Shown piece after piece: positions 43,750-57,298 of a DNA stretch of 64,000 nucleotides (its first letter is position 1; each line of letters starts with the position of its first letter). The stretch spans positions 124,001 to 188,000 of the forward strand of contig NZ_JAALFH010000066.1 of the NCBI RefSeq assembly GCF_011058255.1. Reading direction: 5' to 3'. The notes under the pieces are model-generated. The model was not told where the DNA came from and made no database searches. It saw nothing but the letters and a program-made list of their open reading frames with translations. This DNA comes from Thioalkalivibrio sp. XN8. GTDB taxonomy: Bacteria > Pseudomonadota > Gammaproteobacteria > Steroidobacterales > XN24. The translations under genes and the position numbers were made by a program.

Positions 43750-45111
43750 ATGTCCTGTTTTCGCGCGGCCGGTGCCGGCCGCAGACCCTGGTCGCTACGG
43801 CGGCTGATCCTTGCCCTGCTGCTGGGCGGCGTTGTCATGGCGAGCCCGGCGGTTCGGGCCAGCACGGCGGCCGGCAGCCTCGAACTGCCGGCCGCAGCCG
43901 GGCTGCCCGAGCTGATCGCTCATGCCGAGGCGCACAACCCCGCCCTGGCCGCGGCCCGCCACCGCTGGCAGGCGGCCGCAGCCCGCGTGCCCCAGGCCGA
44001 TGCGCTGCCGGAACCCCAACTGGGTCTCGGGCTGGTGTTCGACCAGGTCGACGCCGACTCCGAGTACATGGGCGAGCGCTACTCCGTCTCCCAGGCGTTG
44101 CCGTGGTTCGGCAAGCGCGGCCTGCGGGCCGACGTCGCGTCCAGCGCGGCCGGCGCGGAGGAACAACGCTACCGGGCGCTCCGGCTCGCGCTCGGCGAGC
44201 GGGTCACCGCAGCCTGGTTCGACTATGCCTGGGCCCGCCAGGCGGTCGCGACGGCCCGTGAGAATCGCGACTTGCTCGTGCGGCTCGAGGGCGTGGCTCG
44301 CGCCATGTACCGCTCCGGCATGGGGAACCAGGCGGACGTCACCCGCGCCCAGGTGGAACTGGGCCGGCTGGACGACCACTTGCGCTCCCTGCTGGATGCC
44401 CTCGGCCCGGCAGCCGCGCGCCTGAACGCCTTGCTCGGCCGGCCCGCGCACGCCCGGCTGCCGGAGCCGCCGGCACCGGCAGCACAGGCAGTCCCGGCGC
44501 TCCCCGAGCGCAGTGACGAGGCCTGGCTGCAGGCGGCGCTGGCCGCCAATCCCGAGCTCGGCGCGGCGCAGCGCGAGATCGAGCGCGAGACCCATGCCGT
44601 GGCGCTGGCGCGCAAGGACTATTACCCGGACATCCGGCTCGGGCTCGAGTACGGGCGCAACAGCGCGGGGCGCCTCGCCGCCATCGACGGCGGCGGCACG
44701 GACATGCTGGTGGGGATGATTTCGGTGAACCTGCCGATCCGGCAGCGCCGTTACGACGCGGCGCTGAGCGAGGCGGAAGCCCGCCTCATGGCCGCCGGGC
44801 GCGATGCGCGGAGCCGGGAGCTGGCGCTGGAGGCCGAGCTCAAGGCGGCGCTGTTCGACTATCGCGACGGCGTGCGCAAGCTGCAGCTCTACGGGGGCAC
44901 GCTGGTGCCGCGGGCGCGGCACGCGCTCGAGGCGACCGAGGCCGCTTACCGGGCCGGCCAGGTGGGCTTCATCGAGCTGGTCGACAGCCAGCGCACCCTG
45001 CTCGAGTTCGAACTGGCGCGGGAACGCGCCGCCGCCGACCGGGCCGCCGCTGCTGCGCGGGTCCGCGCCCTGGCCGGCGAACCCCTCTACCCGATCGCCC
45101 GCGAGGACTGA
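43750..45111 (+). CDS. cusC: Outer-membrane efflux channel (CusC/TolC type)
   Basis: This 453-residue outer-membrane factor has a signal sequence, two repeated long-helix units (from about 50 and 255), and typical segments such as LIAHAEAHNPALAAARH and AEATEAAYRAGQVGFIELVDSQRTLLEFE-like helices (the latter seen as YRAGQVGFIELVDSQR). It forms the exit duct for the RND pump encoded downstream. Its stop is 3 bases before the adaptor ATG. Confidence 0.85.
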   Translation: MSCFRAAGAGRRPWSLRRLILALLLGGVVMASPAVRASTAAGSLELPAAAGLPELIAHAEAHNPALAAARHRWQAAAARVPQADALPEPQLGLGLVFDQVDADSEYMGERYSVSQALPWFGKRGLRADVASSAAGAEEQRYRALRLALGERVTAAWFDYAWARQAVATARENRDLLVRLEGVARAMYRSGMGNQADVTRAQVELGRLDDHLRSLLDALGPAAARLNALLGRPAHARLPEPPAPAAQAVPALPERSDEAWLQAALAANPELGAAQREIERETHAVALARKDYYPDIRLGLEYGRNSAGRLAAIDGGGTDMLVGMISVNLPIRQRRYDAALSEAEARLMAAGRDARSRELALEAELKAALFDYRDGVRKLQLYGGTLVPRARHALEATEAAYRAGQVGFIELVDSQRTLLEFELARERAAADRAAAAARVRALAGEPLYPIARED

Positions 45112-45114
45112 GCC

Positions 45115-46943
45115 ATGCGTGGTCTATCCCCCAGGATTCTTTATCCCCTGCTGGTGCTCGGCGGACTGCTGGGCGGGTACGTCGTGGCCGCGTGGCTGGG
45201 CGGCGAGCCGGGGCCGGCCCCCGGGCACTCGGCGGCGACGGCCGGAGCCGACGCCGCGGAACCCGTGGTCTACACCTGCTCCATGCATCCGCAGGTGCGC
45301 AGCACCGATCCCGATGCCCCGTGCCCGATCTGCGGCATGGACCTGATCCCGGTGCCGACGGACGAGGCCGACGACGCCGCGGGCGGCGACTTGCCGCGAC
45401 TCGCCGTCTCACCGCGCGCGGCCGCCCTGATGCAGGTGGAGGTGCAGCCGGTGATCCGCCAGGCCGCCAGCGTGAGCGTGCCGGTGGTCGGCCTGCTGGA
45501 ATACGACGAAACCCGGCTGCGCACCATTGCGGCCTGGGTCCCCGGCCGGCTCGACTGGCTGCACGTGGACTTCACCGGCGCCGAGGTGGACGCCGGCCAG
45601 CCCATGGCCCGCGTGTTCAGCCCCAGGCTGATTGCCGCGCAGGAGGAGCTGCTGCACGCGATCCGGGCCGCGCGGGAACTCGAGGCGGACGGCATCGGCA
45701 TCGTGCTCGAGGCGACCCAGAGGACGGTCGAGGCCGCGCGCGACCGGTTGCGGCTGCTCGGCCTGGCCGACGCGCAGGTGGCGGAGCTCGAGCGCCGCGG
45801 CACCGTCGAGGACTACGTGACCCTGCCGGCGCCGGTCGGCGGCGTGGTCCTCGAGCGCCTGGTGGCGGTCGGCGACTACGTCGCGACCGGCGAGCCGATC
45901 TATCGCCTGGCCGACCTGTCGCGTTTGTGGGCGCAGCTCGAGGTCTACGAGTCGGACCTGCGCTGGCTGCAGGTCGGACAGGAGGCGCGCTTCACCACGC
46001 AGAGCTATCCCGGCGAGGAGTTCAGCGGCAACATCACTTTTATCGACCCCACGCTCGACCCGCGCAAGCGCACCGCCGCAGTTCGCGTCGAAATCGACAA
46101 CAGCGCCGGCCGCCTGAAACCCGGCATGCTCGTCCGCGGCACGGTCGCCGCGGGCGATCCGGAGCAGGGCGAAGACGCGACGACAGCGCCCTTGCTCGTG
46201 CCGGCGTCCGCGCCCTTGCTCACCGGCAAGCGCGCGGTGGTGTACGTGCAGCAGCCCGCGGCCGACCGCCCGACCTACGAGGCGCGCGACGTGTTGCTCG
46301 GGCCGAAAGCCGGCGACTGGTACGTGGTGCGGTCGGGGCTGAGCGAGGGCGAGCTCGTGGTCGCCAACGGGGCTTTCCGGATCGACGCGGAGCTCCAGCT
46401 CCGCGGGCGCCCGAGCATGATGCAGCCGGAGGGCGGCATGCCGCCCGGGCACGACCACGGCGCGGCGCCCGAGGCGTTCCAACATGACGTGGGCCGGCTG
46501 GTGACCGCGCAGTTCGCGCTGGTCCAGGCGCTGGCCGACGACGACCCGGCCGCGGCCCGCGACGCGGCGCTGGCGGTGGATGCCGTGCTGCACGAGGCGG
46601 ACGCGACGGTGCTGGGAGCGCCGGCGGCGCGGGAGCACTGGAACGAGCTCGCCGCCAGCATGCACCGCGGGCTGGCCGGCGTGGCGCAGGCTGCGGAGCT
46701 GGCGCCGCAGCGCCGGTCCTTCGAGACCTTCAGCGATGCGCTGACCAGCGCCGTGCTGGCCTTCGGCGTGGCGGGCACCGGGCCGGTGTATCGCGCCGTC
46801 TGCCCGATGGTGCAGGGACGCGACGGCTTCTGGCTGCAGGACGAGGAGCAGATCGCCAACCCCTACTATGGCGCCGCGATGCTCCGCTGCGGCTGGGTGG
46901 CCGAGACGCTGGTGCCCGCTGAGGCGGCCGGCGAGAACGGGTC

Positions 46944-46947
<4 letters not shown>
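45115..46947 (+). CDS. cusB: CusB-type adaptor with heavy-metal-binding and DUF3347 domains
   Basis: This 610-residue membrane fusion protein is larger than CusB (about 407). After one N-terminal membrane segment comes a heavy-metal-binding domain with CSMHPQVRSTDPDAPCPICGMDL (given here in two parts: CSMHPQVRS and CPICGMDL) near residues 48-75. The adaptor core follows, with FSPRLIAAQEELLHAIRA and a lipoyl-type LPAPVGGVVLERLVAVGDYV segment. A C-terminal DUF3347-like module (about 460-600) ends in YRAVCPMVQGRDGFWL and NPYYGAAMLRCGW, with probable metal-binding cysteine and methionine. It overlaps cusA by four bases. Confidence 0.87.
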
Positions 46948-50894
<3,947 letters not shown>

Positions 50895-50948
50895 TCTGCC
50901 CGGATTGATCCTCCATTCGCCATGGCGATGCCCGGGGGATGCCCGTCC

Positions 50949-50989
50949 CGGGGAGTGCAATGACTCCCCGCGGCGGACATCCCGTCCGC
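50949..50989 (+). other. Two tandem hairpins upstream of the OmpA-like gene
   Basis: CGGGGAGT and ACTCCCCG (50949-50956 and 50963-50970) form an 8-bp stem, and GCGGAC with GTCCGC (50973-50978 and 50984-50989) form a 6-bp stem. They lie in the 116-base gap after cusA. There is no T-tract. They may be a cusA 3' end or a structured leader. Confidence 0.4.
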
Positions 50990-51010
50990 AGCTGTAACGG
51001 AGGATCGAGC

Positions 51011-51748
51011 ATGAGCAGGAAATTCATCGTACTGGCCGCGCTGGCGGCCCTCGCCGCTGCCGCCACGCCGGCCGGTGCCGCCACGCCGGAGAGCGGGCAG
51101 GGCGCAACCAGCATCGGGATCGTGGTGGGCGGCGTACTCGGCGCGGTCGTCGGCGGGCCGCCGGGCGCCATCGCCGGCATGACGCTGGGCGGCATCGCCA
51201 CCGAGCGTGAGCTCGAGGCGCGTCGCAACGGCGAACTCGAGGCGGAGACCGCGAACCTGGCCCGGGAGCGGGACCGGCTCGCGGCAGAGCGCAGCGGCCT
51301 GCAGGCGCGGGTGACCGAACTCGACCGGCATCTCGAGCACGAGCGGCGGCTGGCGGCCGCGCGCCCGGATGTCTCCGAGCTGGCCGACGGCCTGGCCTTC
51401 AGCGTGGGCTTCAGGACTGACAGCGCCGAGCCGCCGGCGACCGCGGACGACAGCCTGGCAGCGCTGGCGCTGCTGATTGCGGCGGTGCCGGGCCTCGAGG
51501 TGCGACTCGACGGCTATGCCGATCCGCGCGGCGCCGACGAGCACAACCTGGCGCTGTCCGAGGCCCGTGCCGCGGCGATTCGCGACCGGCTGGTGGCGGC
51601 GGGCATCCCGGCCAGCCGGATTCGCCTCGCCGGCCATGGCGCGACGGCGGACGGGGAGGTGATGACTGACCCCGACGGCTGGGCACTGCAGCGGCGGGTC
51701 GAGATCCGGTTGGAGCGCGATGAGGAGCGCGTGGTCGCGCGGCCCTGA
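51011..51748 (+). CDS. OmpA-like protein with glycine-zipper segment
   Basis: This 245-residue protein has a signal peptide (AALAALAAAATPAGA), a glycine-rich hydrophobic segment (IVVGGVLGAVVGGPPGAIAGM), a coiled coil (about 70-120), and a C-terminal OmpA domain for peptidoglycan binding. The OmpA motif appears as DPRGADEHNLALSEARA with QRRVEIRLE at the end. The layout resembles the sortase-associated OmpA protein PdsO, but no sortase or target gene follows here. The ATG at 51011 has GGAGG about 7 bases before it. It is closed by a clear terminator. Confidence 0.78.
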   Translation: MSRKFIVLAALAALAAAATPAGAATPESGQGATSIGIVVGGVLGAVVGGPPGAIAGMTLGGIATERELEARRNGELEAETANLARERDRLAAERSGLQARVTELDRHLEHERRLAAARPDVSELADGLAFSVGFRTDSAEPPATADDSLAALALLIAAVPGLEVRLDGYADPRGADEHNLALSEARAAAIRDRLVAAGIPASRIRLAGHGATADGEVMTDPDGWALQRRVEIRLERDEERVVARP

Positions 51749-51772
51749 GCGCGACGCCGCGTACAATAGCGA

Positions 51773-51809
51773 CTGCCCGGCGGGCCGCGCCCGCCGGGCA
51801 GCTTTTCTT
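51773..51809 (+). terminator. Rho-independent terminator after the OmpA-like gene
   Basis: A perfect 12-bp stem, CTGCCCGGCGGG and CCCGCCGGGCAG, with a CCGCG loop, is followed by C and then TTTTCTT. It lies 25 bases after the stop codon. Confidence 0.85.
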
Positions 51810-51835
51810 GCCCGGCCAGGATCCGACCCGCCACG

Positions 51836-52492
51836 ATGCAATTCGAGCCGCAACTGCTGCCCCCCCATGCGCTGCCGTGGACCTGGGGCCTTGCGGTCAT
51901 GCTGCTGCCGGCCTTGCGCGGCCTCGGCGCGCTGCGCGGCCATCCGGAGCGGCTGCACCTCCTGTTGGGTACTGCCGTGGCGCTGGCCGTATTGTGGAGC
52001 GTCAGCGCGCGGGTCGACCCCGGCGTGTCGGTACATGTTCTCGGCACGCCGCTCGCGACGCTCTTGCTGGGCTGGCGACTGGCGCTCGTGGCGGCTGCCC
52101 TGGCGGAGGCGGCGCTGGTCGTGAGCGGCAACGTGGCCCCGGGAATCGCGCCCGTGAACTGGCTGTTGAGCGGCGTGCTGCCGGCTTCCGCGAGCTGGCT
52201 CGTGGCCTGGGCGGCCCGCTTCCGGCTGCCGCGCAATCCCTTCATCTTCATCTTCGTGTGCGGTTTCTTCGGCGCCGGCAGCGCGCTGCTCGTCACCTGG
52301 CTGGCGGCCAGTGCGCTCCTGCTGACGGCGGGCCAGCCATTGCCGAGCGGCCCCGGCGTCGCGTTGTGGAGCTTCCTGCCCCTGGTGCTGTTCCCGGAGG
52401 CCTTCATCAACGGGGCCCTGGCCAGCATGCTGATCGTCTATCGCCCCGACTGGGTGCGGCTCTACGACGAGCATTTCTATGCCCGGAGCTGA
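51836..52492 (+). CDS. Predicted integral membrane protein (COG3235, CbiM-like)
   Basis: This 218-residue protein has about six membrane helices. It resembles the COG3235 family of predicted membrane proteins, distantly related to the permease of energy-coupling-factor transporters. Visible features are LGTPLATLLLGWRLALVAA in the third helix region and FPEAFINGALASMLIVYRPDWV near the C-terminus, which fits that family's closing motif. No ATPase or substrate-binding subunit is nearby, so transport is unproven. Confidence 0.7.
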   Translation: MQFEPQLLPPHALPWTWGLAVMLLPALRGLGALRGHPERLHLLLGTAVALAVLWSVSARVDPGVSVHVLGTPLATLLLGWRLALVAAALAEAALVVSGNVAPGIAPVNWLLSGVLPASASWLVAWAARFRLPRNPFIFIFVCGFFGAGSALLVTWLAASALLLTAGQPLPSGPGVALWSFLPLVLFPEAFINGALASMLIVYRPDWVRLYDEHFYARS

Positions 52493-52594
52493 CCCTGCGG
52501 CCACGGTGGCGCCGCGTCATCCGGCCGGACCGCCCGCTGCCGGGCGCTGTGATAGGCTTCCGTTCCGTCTTCATCCGAGCCGGAGTTCCACGCC

Positions 52595-53320
52595 ATGCAG
52601 AGGTCCCTGTCGCTCGCGCTGATGCTGCTCGCCGTGCTGTTCGCCGGTTGCGCGAGCGGCCCGATCGTCCTCCACGACAATGCGGTACCGGCGGACGAGG
52701 TGGCGACACTGGTGTTGCCGGAACAGCTCGAGGTCGCCCGCGTCAACGGGGTCGAAATCGAGGGCGCCAGCGGCATGCTGACCAGCGGGGACCGGACCCT
52801 GGAACTCGCGCCGGGCCGCTACGAGATCCTCGCCTTCTACCGCGAGTTGTGGGCCCTGGGAGAGCAGCATGAGATCCTGCGTTCCGATCCGGTCCTGTTC
52901 GAACTGGAGGCCGCCGCAGGCGGCCGCTATCGCATGGATTACCAGCGGCCTGAGAACCTCGAGTCGGCGCGTGGGCTGGCGGCCGATTTTCACGGCTGGA
53001 TCGAGGATCTTGCCGCGGGGGAACGGACTCCTTCACAGGCCAGTGGCCTGCGGTTTCGCGGCGGGCTCGCCTCCGCATTCGCCTTCGACGACGTGCTGGT
53101 GCCCTCCGGCGACGGTGGCGGAAGCCAGGCCGTGGCACCGCTGTCCAGTTCCGCGACCGCGCCTGCGGCGACGGCAACGACGGTGCCGGAAGCCGCCCTG
53201 GAGAGCGCTTCTGCGCCCACGCCGGAGGGGAGCTGGCTGGACCTTATGAAGAGCTGGTGGCATCAGGCCAGCGAGGACGAACGCCGGGCATTCCTGCGCT
53301 GGCTGGCGGAGCCGCGCTAG
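52595..53320 (+). CDS. DUF2057-like exported lipoprotein
   Basis: This 241-residue protein has a lipoprotein signal (LLAVLFAGCASG, cysteine near residue 19) and a domain like DUF2057/YccT (residues 35-150, with VARVNGVEIEG, TLELAPGRYEILAFY and YRMDYQRPENL). A low-complexity alanine/threonine/serine linker follows, then a short helical tail rich in tryptophan (LMKSWWHQASEDERRAFLRWL). The tail looks like a short helix that could bind membrane or a partner. Function unknown. Confidence 0.68.
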   Translation: MQRSLSLALMLLAVLFAGCASGPIVLHDNAVPADEVATLVLPEQLEVARVNGVEIEGASGMLTSGDRTLELAPGRYEILAFYRELWALGEQHEILRSDPVLFELEAAAGGRYRMDYQRPENLESARGLAADFHGWIEDLAAGERTPSQASGLRFRGGLASAFAFDDVLVPSGDGGGSQAVAPLSSSATAPAATATTVPEAALESASAPTPEGSWLDLMKSWWHQASEDERRAFLRWLAEPR

Positions 53321-53357
53321 CTGCGGGTTCCTCTTCAAGAGCACCGCGTCCGGCCGC

Positions 53358-53391
53358 CTGCAACATTACTGCAACATTTCCCGCCTAGTAT
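53358..53391 (+). promoter_or_regulatory. Pho-box-like promoter of the TonB operon
   Basis: Two 11-base direct repeats, CTGCAACATTA and CTGCAACATTT, lie head to tail at 53358-53379. After 6 bases comes the -10-like TAGTAT at 53386-53391. No -35 is present, and the repeats take its place as in PhoB-activated promoters. Initiation would be near 53398, about 110 bases before the first gene. Confidence 0.6.
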
Positions 53392-53509
53392 CGCAGCCAC
53401 GCAACGAAACCAGGCAGGCCAGCCCGTCACCGGCGCGGCCTCTCCTGCTTTCGACCTCTAGCCGTCTCCGCGGCGGCGCACCTGCGCCCTCATGACCCCG
53501 GGAGCTGAC

Positions 53510-54298
53510 ATGCGATCTCGAGCCAGTACTTTGAATTCATTCATGCTAGCGGGCGTCTTGCTCGCAGCGTCGACCTGCCCGTCGCTCGTGCTGGGCGCCG
53601 AGGTGGACAGCGTCATCCGCAAGGGGGCCGAGCGCGTGCGCGTCGCCCAGGCCGCCCAGGACCGGGTGGACGACATCGTCGAGTCGACCCGCACGCTCGA
53701 GGACCAGTACCGGACCGCGCTGAAGGAGATTGAAGGCCTGGAGGTCTACAACGGCTTGATGAACACCCAGATCTCCGGCCAGATCAACGAGATCGAGGAA
53801 CTCGGTGCCGCCATCGACCAGGTCACGGTCATCGAGCGCCAGATCACGCCGCTGATGATCCGGATGATCGACGGCCTGGAGCAGTTCATCGCCCTGGACG
53901 TGCCGTTCCTGCTGGAAGAGCGGGAAGAGCGCGTGCGGGGCCTGCACGAGCTGATGGAGCGCGCCGACGTGACCGTCGCCGAAAAATTCCGGCGCGTCAC
54001 CGAGGCCTACCAGATCGAGATGGATTACGGCCGGACGGTGCTGGCCTATGAGGGTACGCTCGAGCTCGACGGCGGCCTGCGCGAGGTGAATTTCCTGCGC
54101 GTCGGCCGGATCGGGCTCTATTACCAGAGTGCCGACGCCGCCCGTACCGGCGTCTGGAACCCCCACGTCGGGCAGTGGCAGGTGCTGGATTCCGCCGCGG
54201 CTCGCAACCAGGTCCGCATGGGAATCAGGGTGGCCAACAAGCAGGTCGCGCCCGACCTGCTGCTGCTGCCCGTCCCCGCCCCGAGGGTTGGCTCATGA
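53510..54298 (+). CDS. DUF3450 periplasmic protein of the TtpC-TonB cluster
   Basis: This 262-residue exported protein has a signal peptide of about 25 residues and then a mainly coiled-coil domain (45-160), ending in a beta-rich portion with LRVGRIGLYYQSAD. It matches DUF3450, the usual first gene of the six-gene TtpC clusters of marine gammaproteobacteria and Vibrio. The family is thought to assist the TonB complex in the periplasm, but its mechanism is not established. The ATG at 53510 has GGGAG 5 bases before it. Its TGA overlaps the ttpC start. Confidence 0.85.
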   Translation: MRSRASTLNSFMLAGVLLAASTCPSLVLGAEVDSVIRKGAERVRVAQAAQDRVDDIVESTRTLEDQYRTALKEIEGLEVYNGLMNTQISGQINEIEELGAAIDQVTVIERQITPLMIRMIDGLEQFIALDVPFLLEEREERVRGLHELMERADVTVAEKFRRVTEAYQIEMDYGRTVLAYEGTLELDGGLREVNFLRVGRIGLYYQSADAARTGVWNPHVGQWQVLDSAAARNQVRMGIRVANKQVAPDLLLLPVPAPRVGS

Positions 54299-55710
54299 AC
54301 CGACTGAAGATCGTGGCCGTCGCGCTCAGCGCCGGCATGCTGGCTGCCCCGGCAGTCGCCCAGGAACAGGCGCCTTCGCTGGCCGAGCTGCTCCAGCGGG
54401 TGGAGCAGGGCCAGGTGCAGGATCGCCGGGAGTTCCAGCAGCGTGAGGCCGAGTTCCGTGCAGCGCAGGCAGACCAGGAGCGGCTGTTGCAGGAGGCGCG
54501 CGCCGAGCGCGGGGCCCTCGAGGCCGAGAGCGAGCGGCTCGAAGGTGAGTACGAGGCCAACGAGGCTCGCGTCGCCGAGCTGGAGGAGGCGCTCAACCGG
54601 CGCCTGGGCTCGCTGAAGGAGCTGTTCGGCGTGCTGCAGCTGGTCTCCAGCGACACCCAGGGCCTGTTCGAGAACTCGATCATCAATATCCAGTACCCTG
54701 ACCGCACCGATTTTCTGCAAGGCTTGACCGCCAAGATGAGTTCGAGTTCGCAGCTGGCCTCGATCGACGATCTCGAGCGGCTGTGGTTCGAGCTGCAACG
54801 CGAGATGACCGAACAGGGCCGGGTGCTGCGCTTCCCCACCGAGATCTTCGCGCTCGACGGCACCCGCGTACAGGAGGAGATCGTCCGGGTCGGCGCCTTC
54901 AATATCATCGCCGGAGACAAGTTCCTGCAGTTCACGCCCGAGACCGGGAACGTCGCGGTGATGCCGCGCCAGCCGGAGCGGGCCCGCTTCACGCGCTCGG
55001 CCGGTAATTTGTTTGCGGCTGTCGGCGAGGACACGATGGTGCCCTTCGCCGTGGATCCGACACGGGGCCAGATTCTCGGCCTGCTGACCGAGAAGCCCAA
55101 CTTGGTGGAGCGTATCCAGCAGGGCGGCGTGGTCGGCTACGTGATTATCGGCCTGGGCATCCTGGCGCTGCTCCTGGCGGCCGAGCGACTCATTTCGCTG
55201 GGGCTCGCCAGCCGCAAGGTCTCGGCCCAGCTCAATGCTTCCGCCCCCGACAGCGGCAACCCCCTGGGACGGCTGCTGCTGGTCGCGCAGCAGAACGCCG
55301 GGCGCGACACGGAAACCCTGGAGCTCAAGCTCGGCGAGGCGATGCTGCATGAAATGCCGGCGTTGAATCGCGGGGTGCTGTTCCTGAAGATCATCTCGAT
55401 CGTGGCGCCGCTGCTCGGCCTGCTGGGCACGGTGACGGGCATGATCGTCACCTTCCAGGCCATCACGCTGTTCGGCACGGGCGACCCCAAGCTCATGGCC
55501 GGCGGCATTTCCCAGGCGCTGGTAACCACGGTGCTGGGACTCGTGGTGGCGATCCCGGTGGTGTTCCTGCACACGCTGGTGAACGGCCGCGCCCGGCGCA
55601 TCCAGCATATCCTGCAGGAGCAGGCCGCCGGCGTAGTGGCGGAGCGGGCGGAGGAGCTCGGCGGCGACGGCCACGGGCCGGCCATGTCTGCCGTTGCGAT
55701 GCGGGCCTGA
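54295..55710 (+). CDS. ttpC: TtpC-type MotA/TolQ/ExbB proton channel protein
   Basis: This 471-residue protein has a signal sequence (VAVALSAGMLAAPAVAQ), a long coiled coil (about 25-120), and a periplasmic beta domain. A C-terminal MotA/TolQ/ExbB domain (about 280-440) has three helices, with the conserved SIVAPLLGLLGTVTGMI followed by SQALVTTVLGLVVAIPVV. The extended N-terminus distinguishes TtpC from ExbB. In Vibrio, TtpC is a fourth component required by the TonB2 system. It starts in an ATGA overlap with the DUF3450 gene. Confidence 0.87.
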   Translation: MNRLKIVAVALSAGMLAAPAVAQEQAPSLAELLQRVEQGQVQDRREFQQREAEFRAAQADQERLLQEARAERGALEAESERLEGEYEANEARVAELEEALNRRLGSLKELFGVLQLVSSDTQGLFENSIINIQYPDRTDFLQGLTAKMSSSSQLASIDDLERLWFELQREMTEQGRVLRFPTEIFALDGTRVQEEIVRVGAFNIIAGDKFLQFTPETGNVAVMPRQPERARFTRSAGNLFAAVGEDTMVPFAVDPTRGQILGLLTEKPNLVERIQQGGVVGYVIIGLGILALLLAAERLISLGLASRKVSAQLNASAPDSGNPLGRLLLVAQQNAGRDTETLELKLGEAMLHEMPALNRGVLFLKIISIVAPLLGLLGTVTGMIVTFQAITLFGTGDPKLMAGGISQALVTTVLGLVVAIPVVFLHTLVNGRARRIQHILQEQAAGVVAERAEELGGDGHGPAMSAVAMRA

Positions 55711-55729
55711 ATGCGCGGCGGGAACGGTC

Positions 55730-56257
55730 ATGCAGATGCTGTTTGACGGCTACGTTGCGATCCGGGACTTCCTGGAGCTCGGCGGCGACGTGCTGGTCCT
55801 GATTGTGTTCGTGATCTTCGCCATGTGGGTGCTGATCGTCGAGCGGTTCATGTTCTTCAGCCGCCGTCGCCGCGAGATGGAGCGCGCGGTGCGCGAGCGC
55901 TGGGCCGCACGGCCGGAACGGGAGTCCTGGAATGCCCACCAGATCCGGGACGCCCTGGTGTCGCGATTCAAGCTCGAAGCCACGGCGGGCATCCCGATGA
56001 TCAAGACGCTGGTCGCGCTGTGTCCGCTGCTCGGCCTGCTGGGCACGGTCACCGGGATGATCGCGGTGTTCGAAGTCATGGCCGTCTCGGGCACCGGCAA
56101 CGCCCGCTCGATGGCCGCCGGGGTAGCCATGGCGACCGTGCCGACAATGGCCGGGATGGTCGGTGCGCTGTCCGGCGTGTTTGCCGGGACCACACTGGCG
56201 CGCAAGGCGGATCGCTCCGTCGAGAAGCTGCGCGACAGCCTGACGATGGATATCTAG
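55730..56257 (+). CDS. exbB: ExbB-family proton channel subunit
   Basis: This 175-residue protein has three membrane helices with the MotA/TolQ/ExbB core PLLGLLGTVTGMIAVFEV, then the VAMATVPTMAGMVGALSGV helix. It couples the proton gradient to TonB together with ExbD. The start at 55730 or 55736 gives nearly the same protein. An earlier in-frame ATG at 55694 overlaps ttpC and is less likely. Confidence 0.9.
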   Translation: MQMLFDGYVAIRDFLELGGDVLVLIVFVIFAMWVLIVERFMFFSRRRREMERAVRERWAARPERESWNAHQIRDALVSRFKLEATAGIPMIKTLVALCPLLGLLGTVTGMIAVFEVMAVSGTGNARSMAAGVAMATVPTMAGMVGALSGVFAGTTLARKADRSVEKLRDSLTMDI

Positions 56258-56267
56258 GGAGCAACCC

Positions 56268-56684
56268 ATGCGCCAACGCTTTGCCACCTTCGGGCAGGAA
56301 GAGGAGGATCAGGAGATCAACATCACGCCCATGCTGGACGTGGTGTTCATCATGCTGATCTTCTTCATCGTGACCGCTTCCTTTGTCAAGGAAGCGGGGA
56401 TCGACGTCAACAAGCCCGAGGCAGCTACCTCGGAGCCCAAGGACAAGGCGAACATCCTCATCGCCATCGACGCCAACGACAAGATCTGGATCGACCGTCG
56501 CCAGGTCGATGCGCGCGCGGTGCGCGCCAATATCGAGCGGCTGCACGCGGAGAACCCGCAGGGCACGGTGGTTATCCAGGCGGACAAGGACTCGAGAACG
56601 GAAGTGCTGCTCGGCGTGATGGACTCCGCGCGCATGGCCGGAGTCTATGACGTGGCGATCGCGGCACCGAGGATCGGGGACTAG
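56268..56684 (+). CDS. exbD: ExbD-family transport protein
   Basis: This 138-residue protein has a short cytoplasmic N-terminus, one membrane helix with the proton-path aspartate (INITPMLDVVFIMLIFFIV), and a periplasmic domain with DANDKIWIDRRQVD and GTVVIQADKDS. A GGGAGC ribosome site precedes the ATG. The order exbB then exbD then tonB is that of TonB2 clusters. Confidence 0.92.
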   Translation: MRQRFATFGQEEEDQEINITPMLDVVFIMLIFFIVTASFVKEAGIDVNKPEAATSEPKDKANILIAIDANDKIWIDRRQVDARAVRANIERLHAENPQGTVVIQADKDSRTEVLLGVMDSARMAGVYDVAIAAPRIGD

Positions 56685-56690
56685 CCGCAG

Positions 56691-57296
56691 ATGCTCGGAC
56701 GCTATGCCATTGCCGTCCCGGCCGGGCTCCTGGTCACGCTGCTGCTGGTCATCGCCATGCAGGCGCTGATCGCCATGGGCAACCGGGAGCTGGATGAATC
56801 CCAGACGCGTCACTTCGTCGACTTCGTCCAGGCGCAGCGGGAGGAAGTCGTGGAGCGGAAGGACCGCAAGCCGGAAAAGCCGCCGGAGCCTTCCGAGCCG
56901 CCGCCGGACCAGCCGCAGCCGCGCACCGACAGCATCGACCCCGTGGCCGACAGCATCAGCATTGCGGCCGCGCCGGTGTCTACCGACGTGCAGCTCGGCG
57001 GCATTGGCCTCGGCGGCGGCGACGGCGACTACCTGCCGATCGTCAAGGTGGCGCCGGTGTACCCCCAGCGAGCTTTGGCGCGCGGCATCGAGGGGTACGT
57101 GGTCGTGGAGTTCACAGTGACCCGGGCCGGCACCGTGACCGATGTCAGTGTCCTGGAGGCCGAGCCGCCAGGCATGTTCGAGGAAGCGGCGCGTAACGCG
57201 GCCCTCAAGTTCAAGTACAAGCCCCGCGTCGTCGACGGCGAGGCTATCGAGGTCCATGGCGTGCAGAACCGCATCACCTTCCAGCTGGAGCGTTGA
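56691..57296 (+). CDS. tonB: TonB energy transducer
   Basis: This 201-residue protein has an N-terminal membrane anchor (VPAGLLVTLLLVIAMQALIAM), a charged and proline-rich spacer (EKPPEPSEPPPDQPQP), and the C-terminal TonB domain (YPQRALARGIEGYVVVEFTV, FKYKPRVVDGEAIEV). It is short, like Vibrio TonB2. It transfers energy to an outer-membrane receptor; the receptor encoded 1.5 kb downstream is the obvious client. The TPR gene ATG follows its stop by 2 bases. Confidence 0.92.
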   Translation: MLGRYAIAVPAGLLVTLLLVIAMQALIAMGNRELDESQTRHFVDFVQAQREEVVERKDRKPEKPPEPSEPPPDQPQPRTDSIDPVADSISIAAAPVSTDVQLGGIGLGGGDGDYLPIVKVAPVYPQRALARGIEGYVVVEFTVTRAGTVTDVSVLEAEPPGMFEEAARNAALKFKYKPRVVDGEAIEVHGVQNRITFQLER

Positions 57297-57298
57297 GC

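Noticed and set aside
51011-51748. A complete sortase system with the OmpA-like PdsO protein
   Set aside because: The OmpA-like protein resembles PdsO in layout, but neither a sortase nor a sortase target is present in the window.
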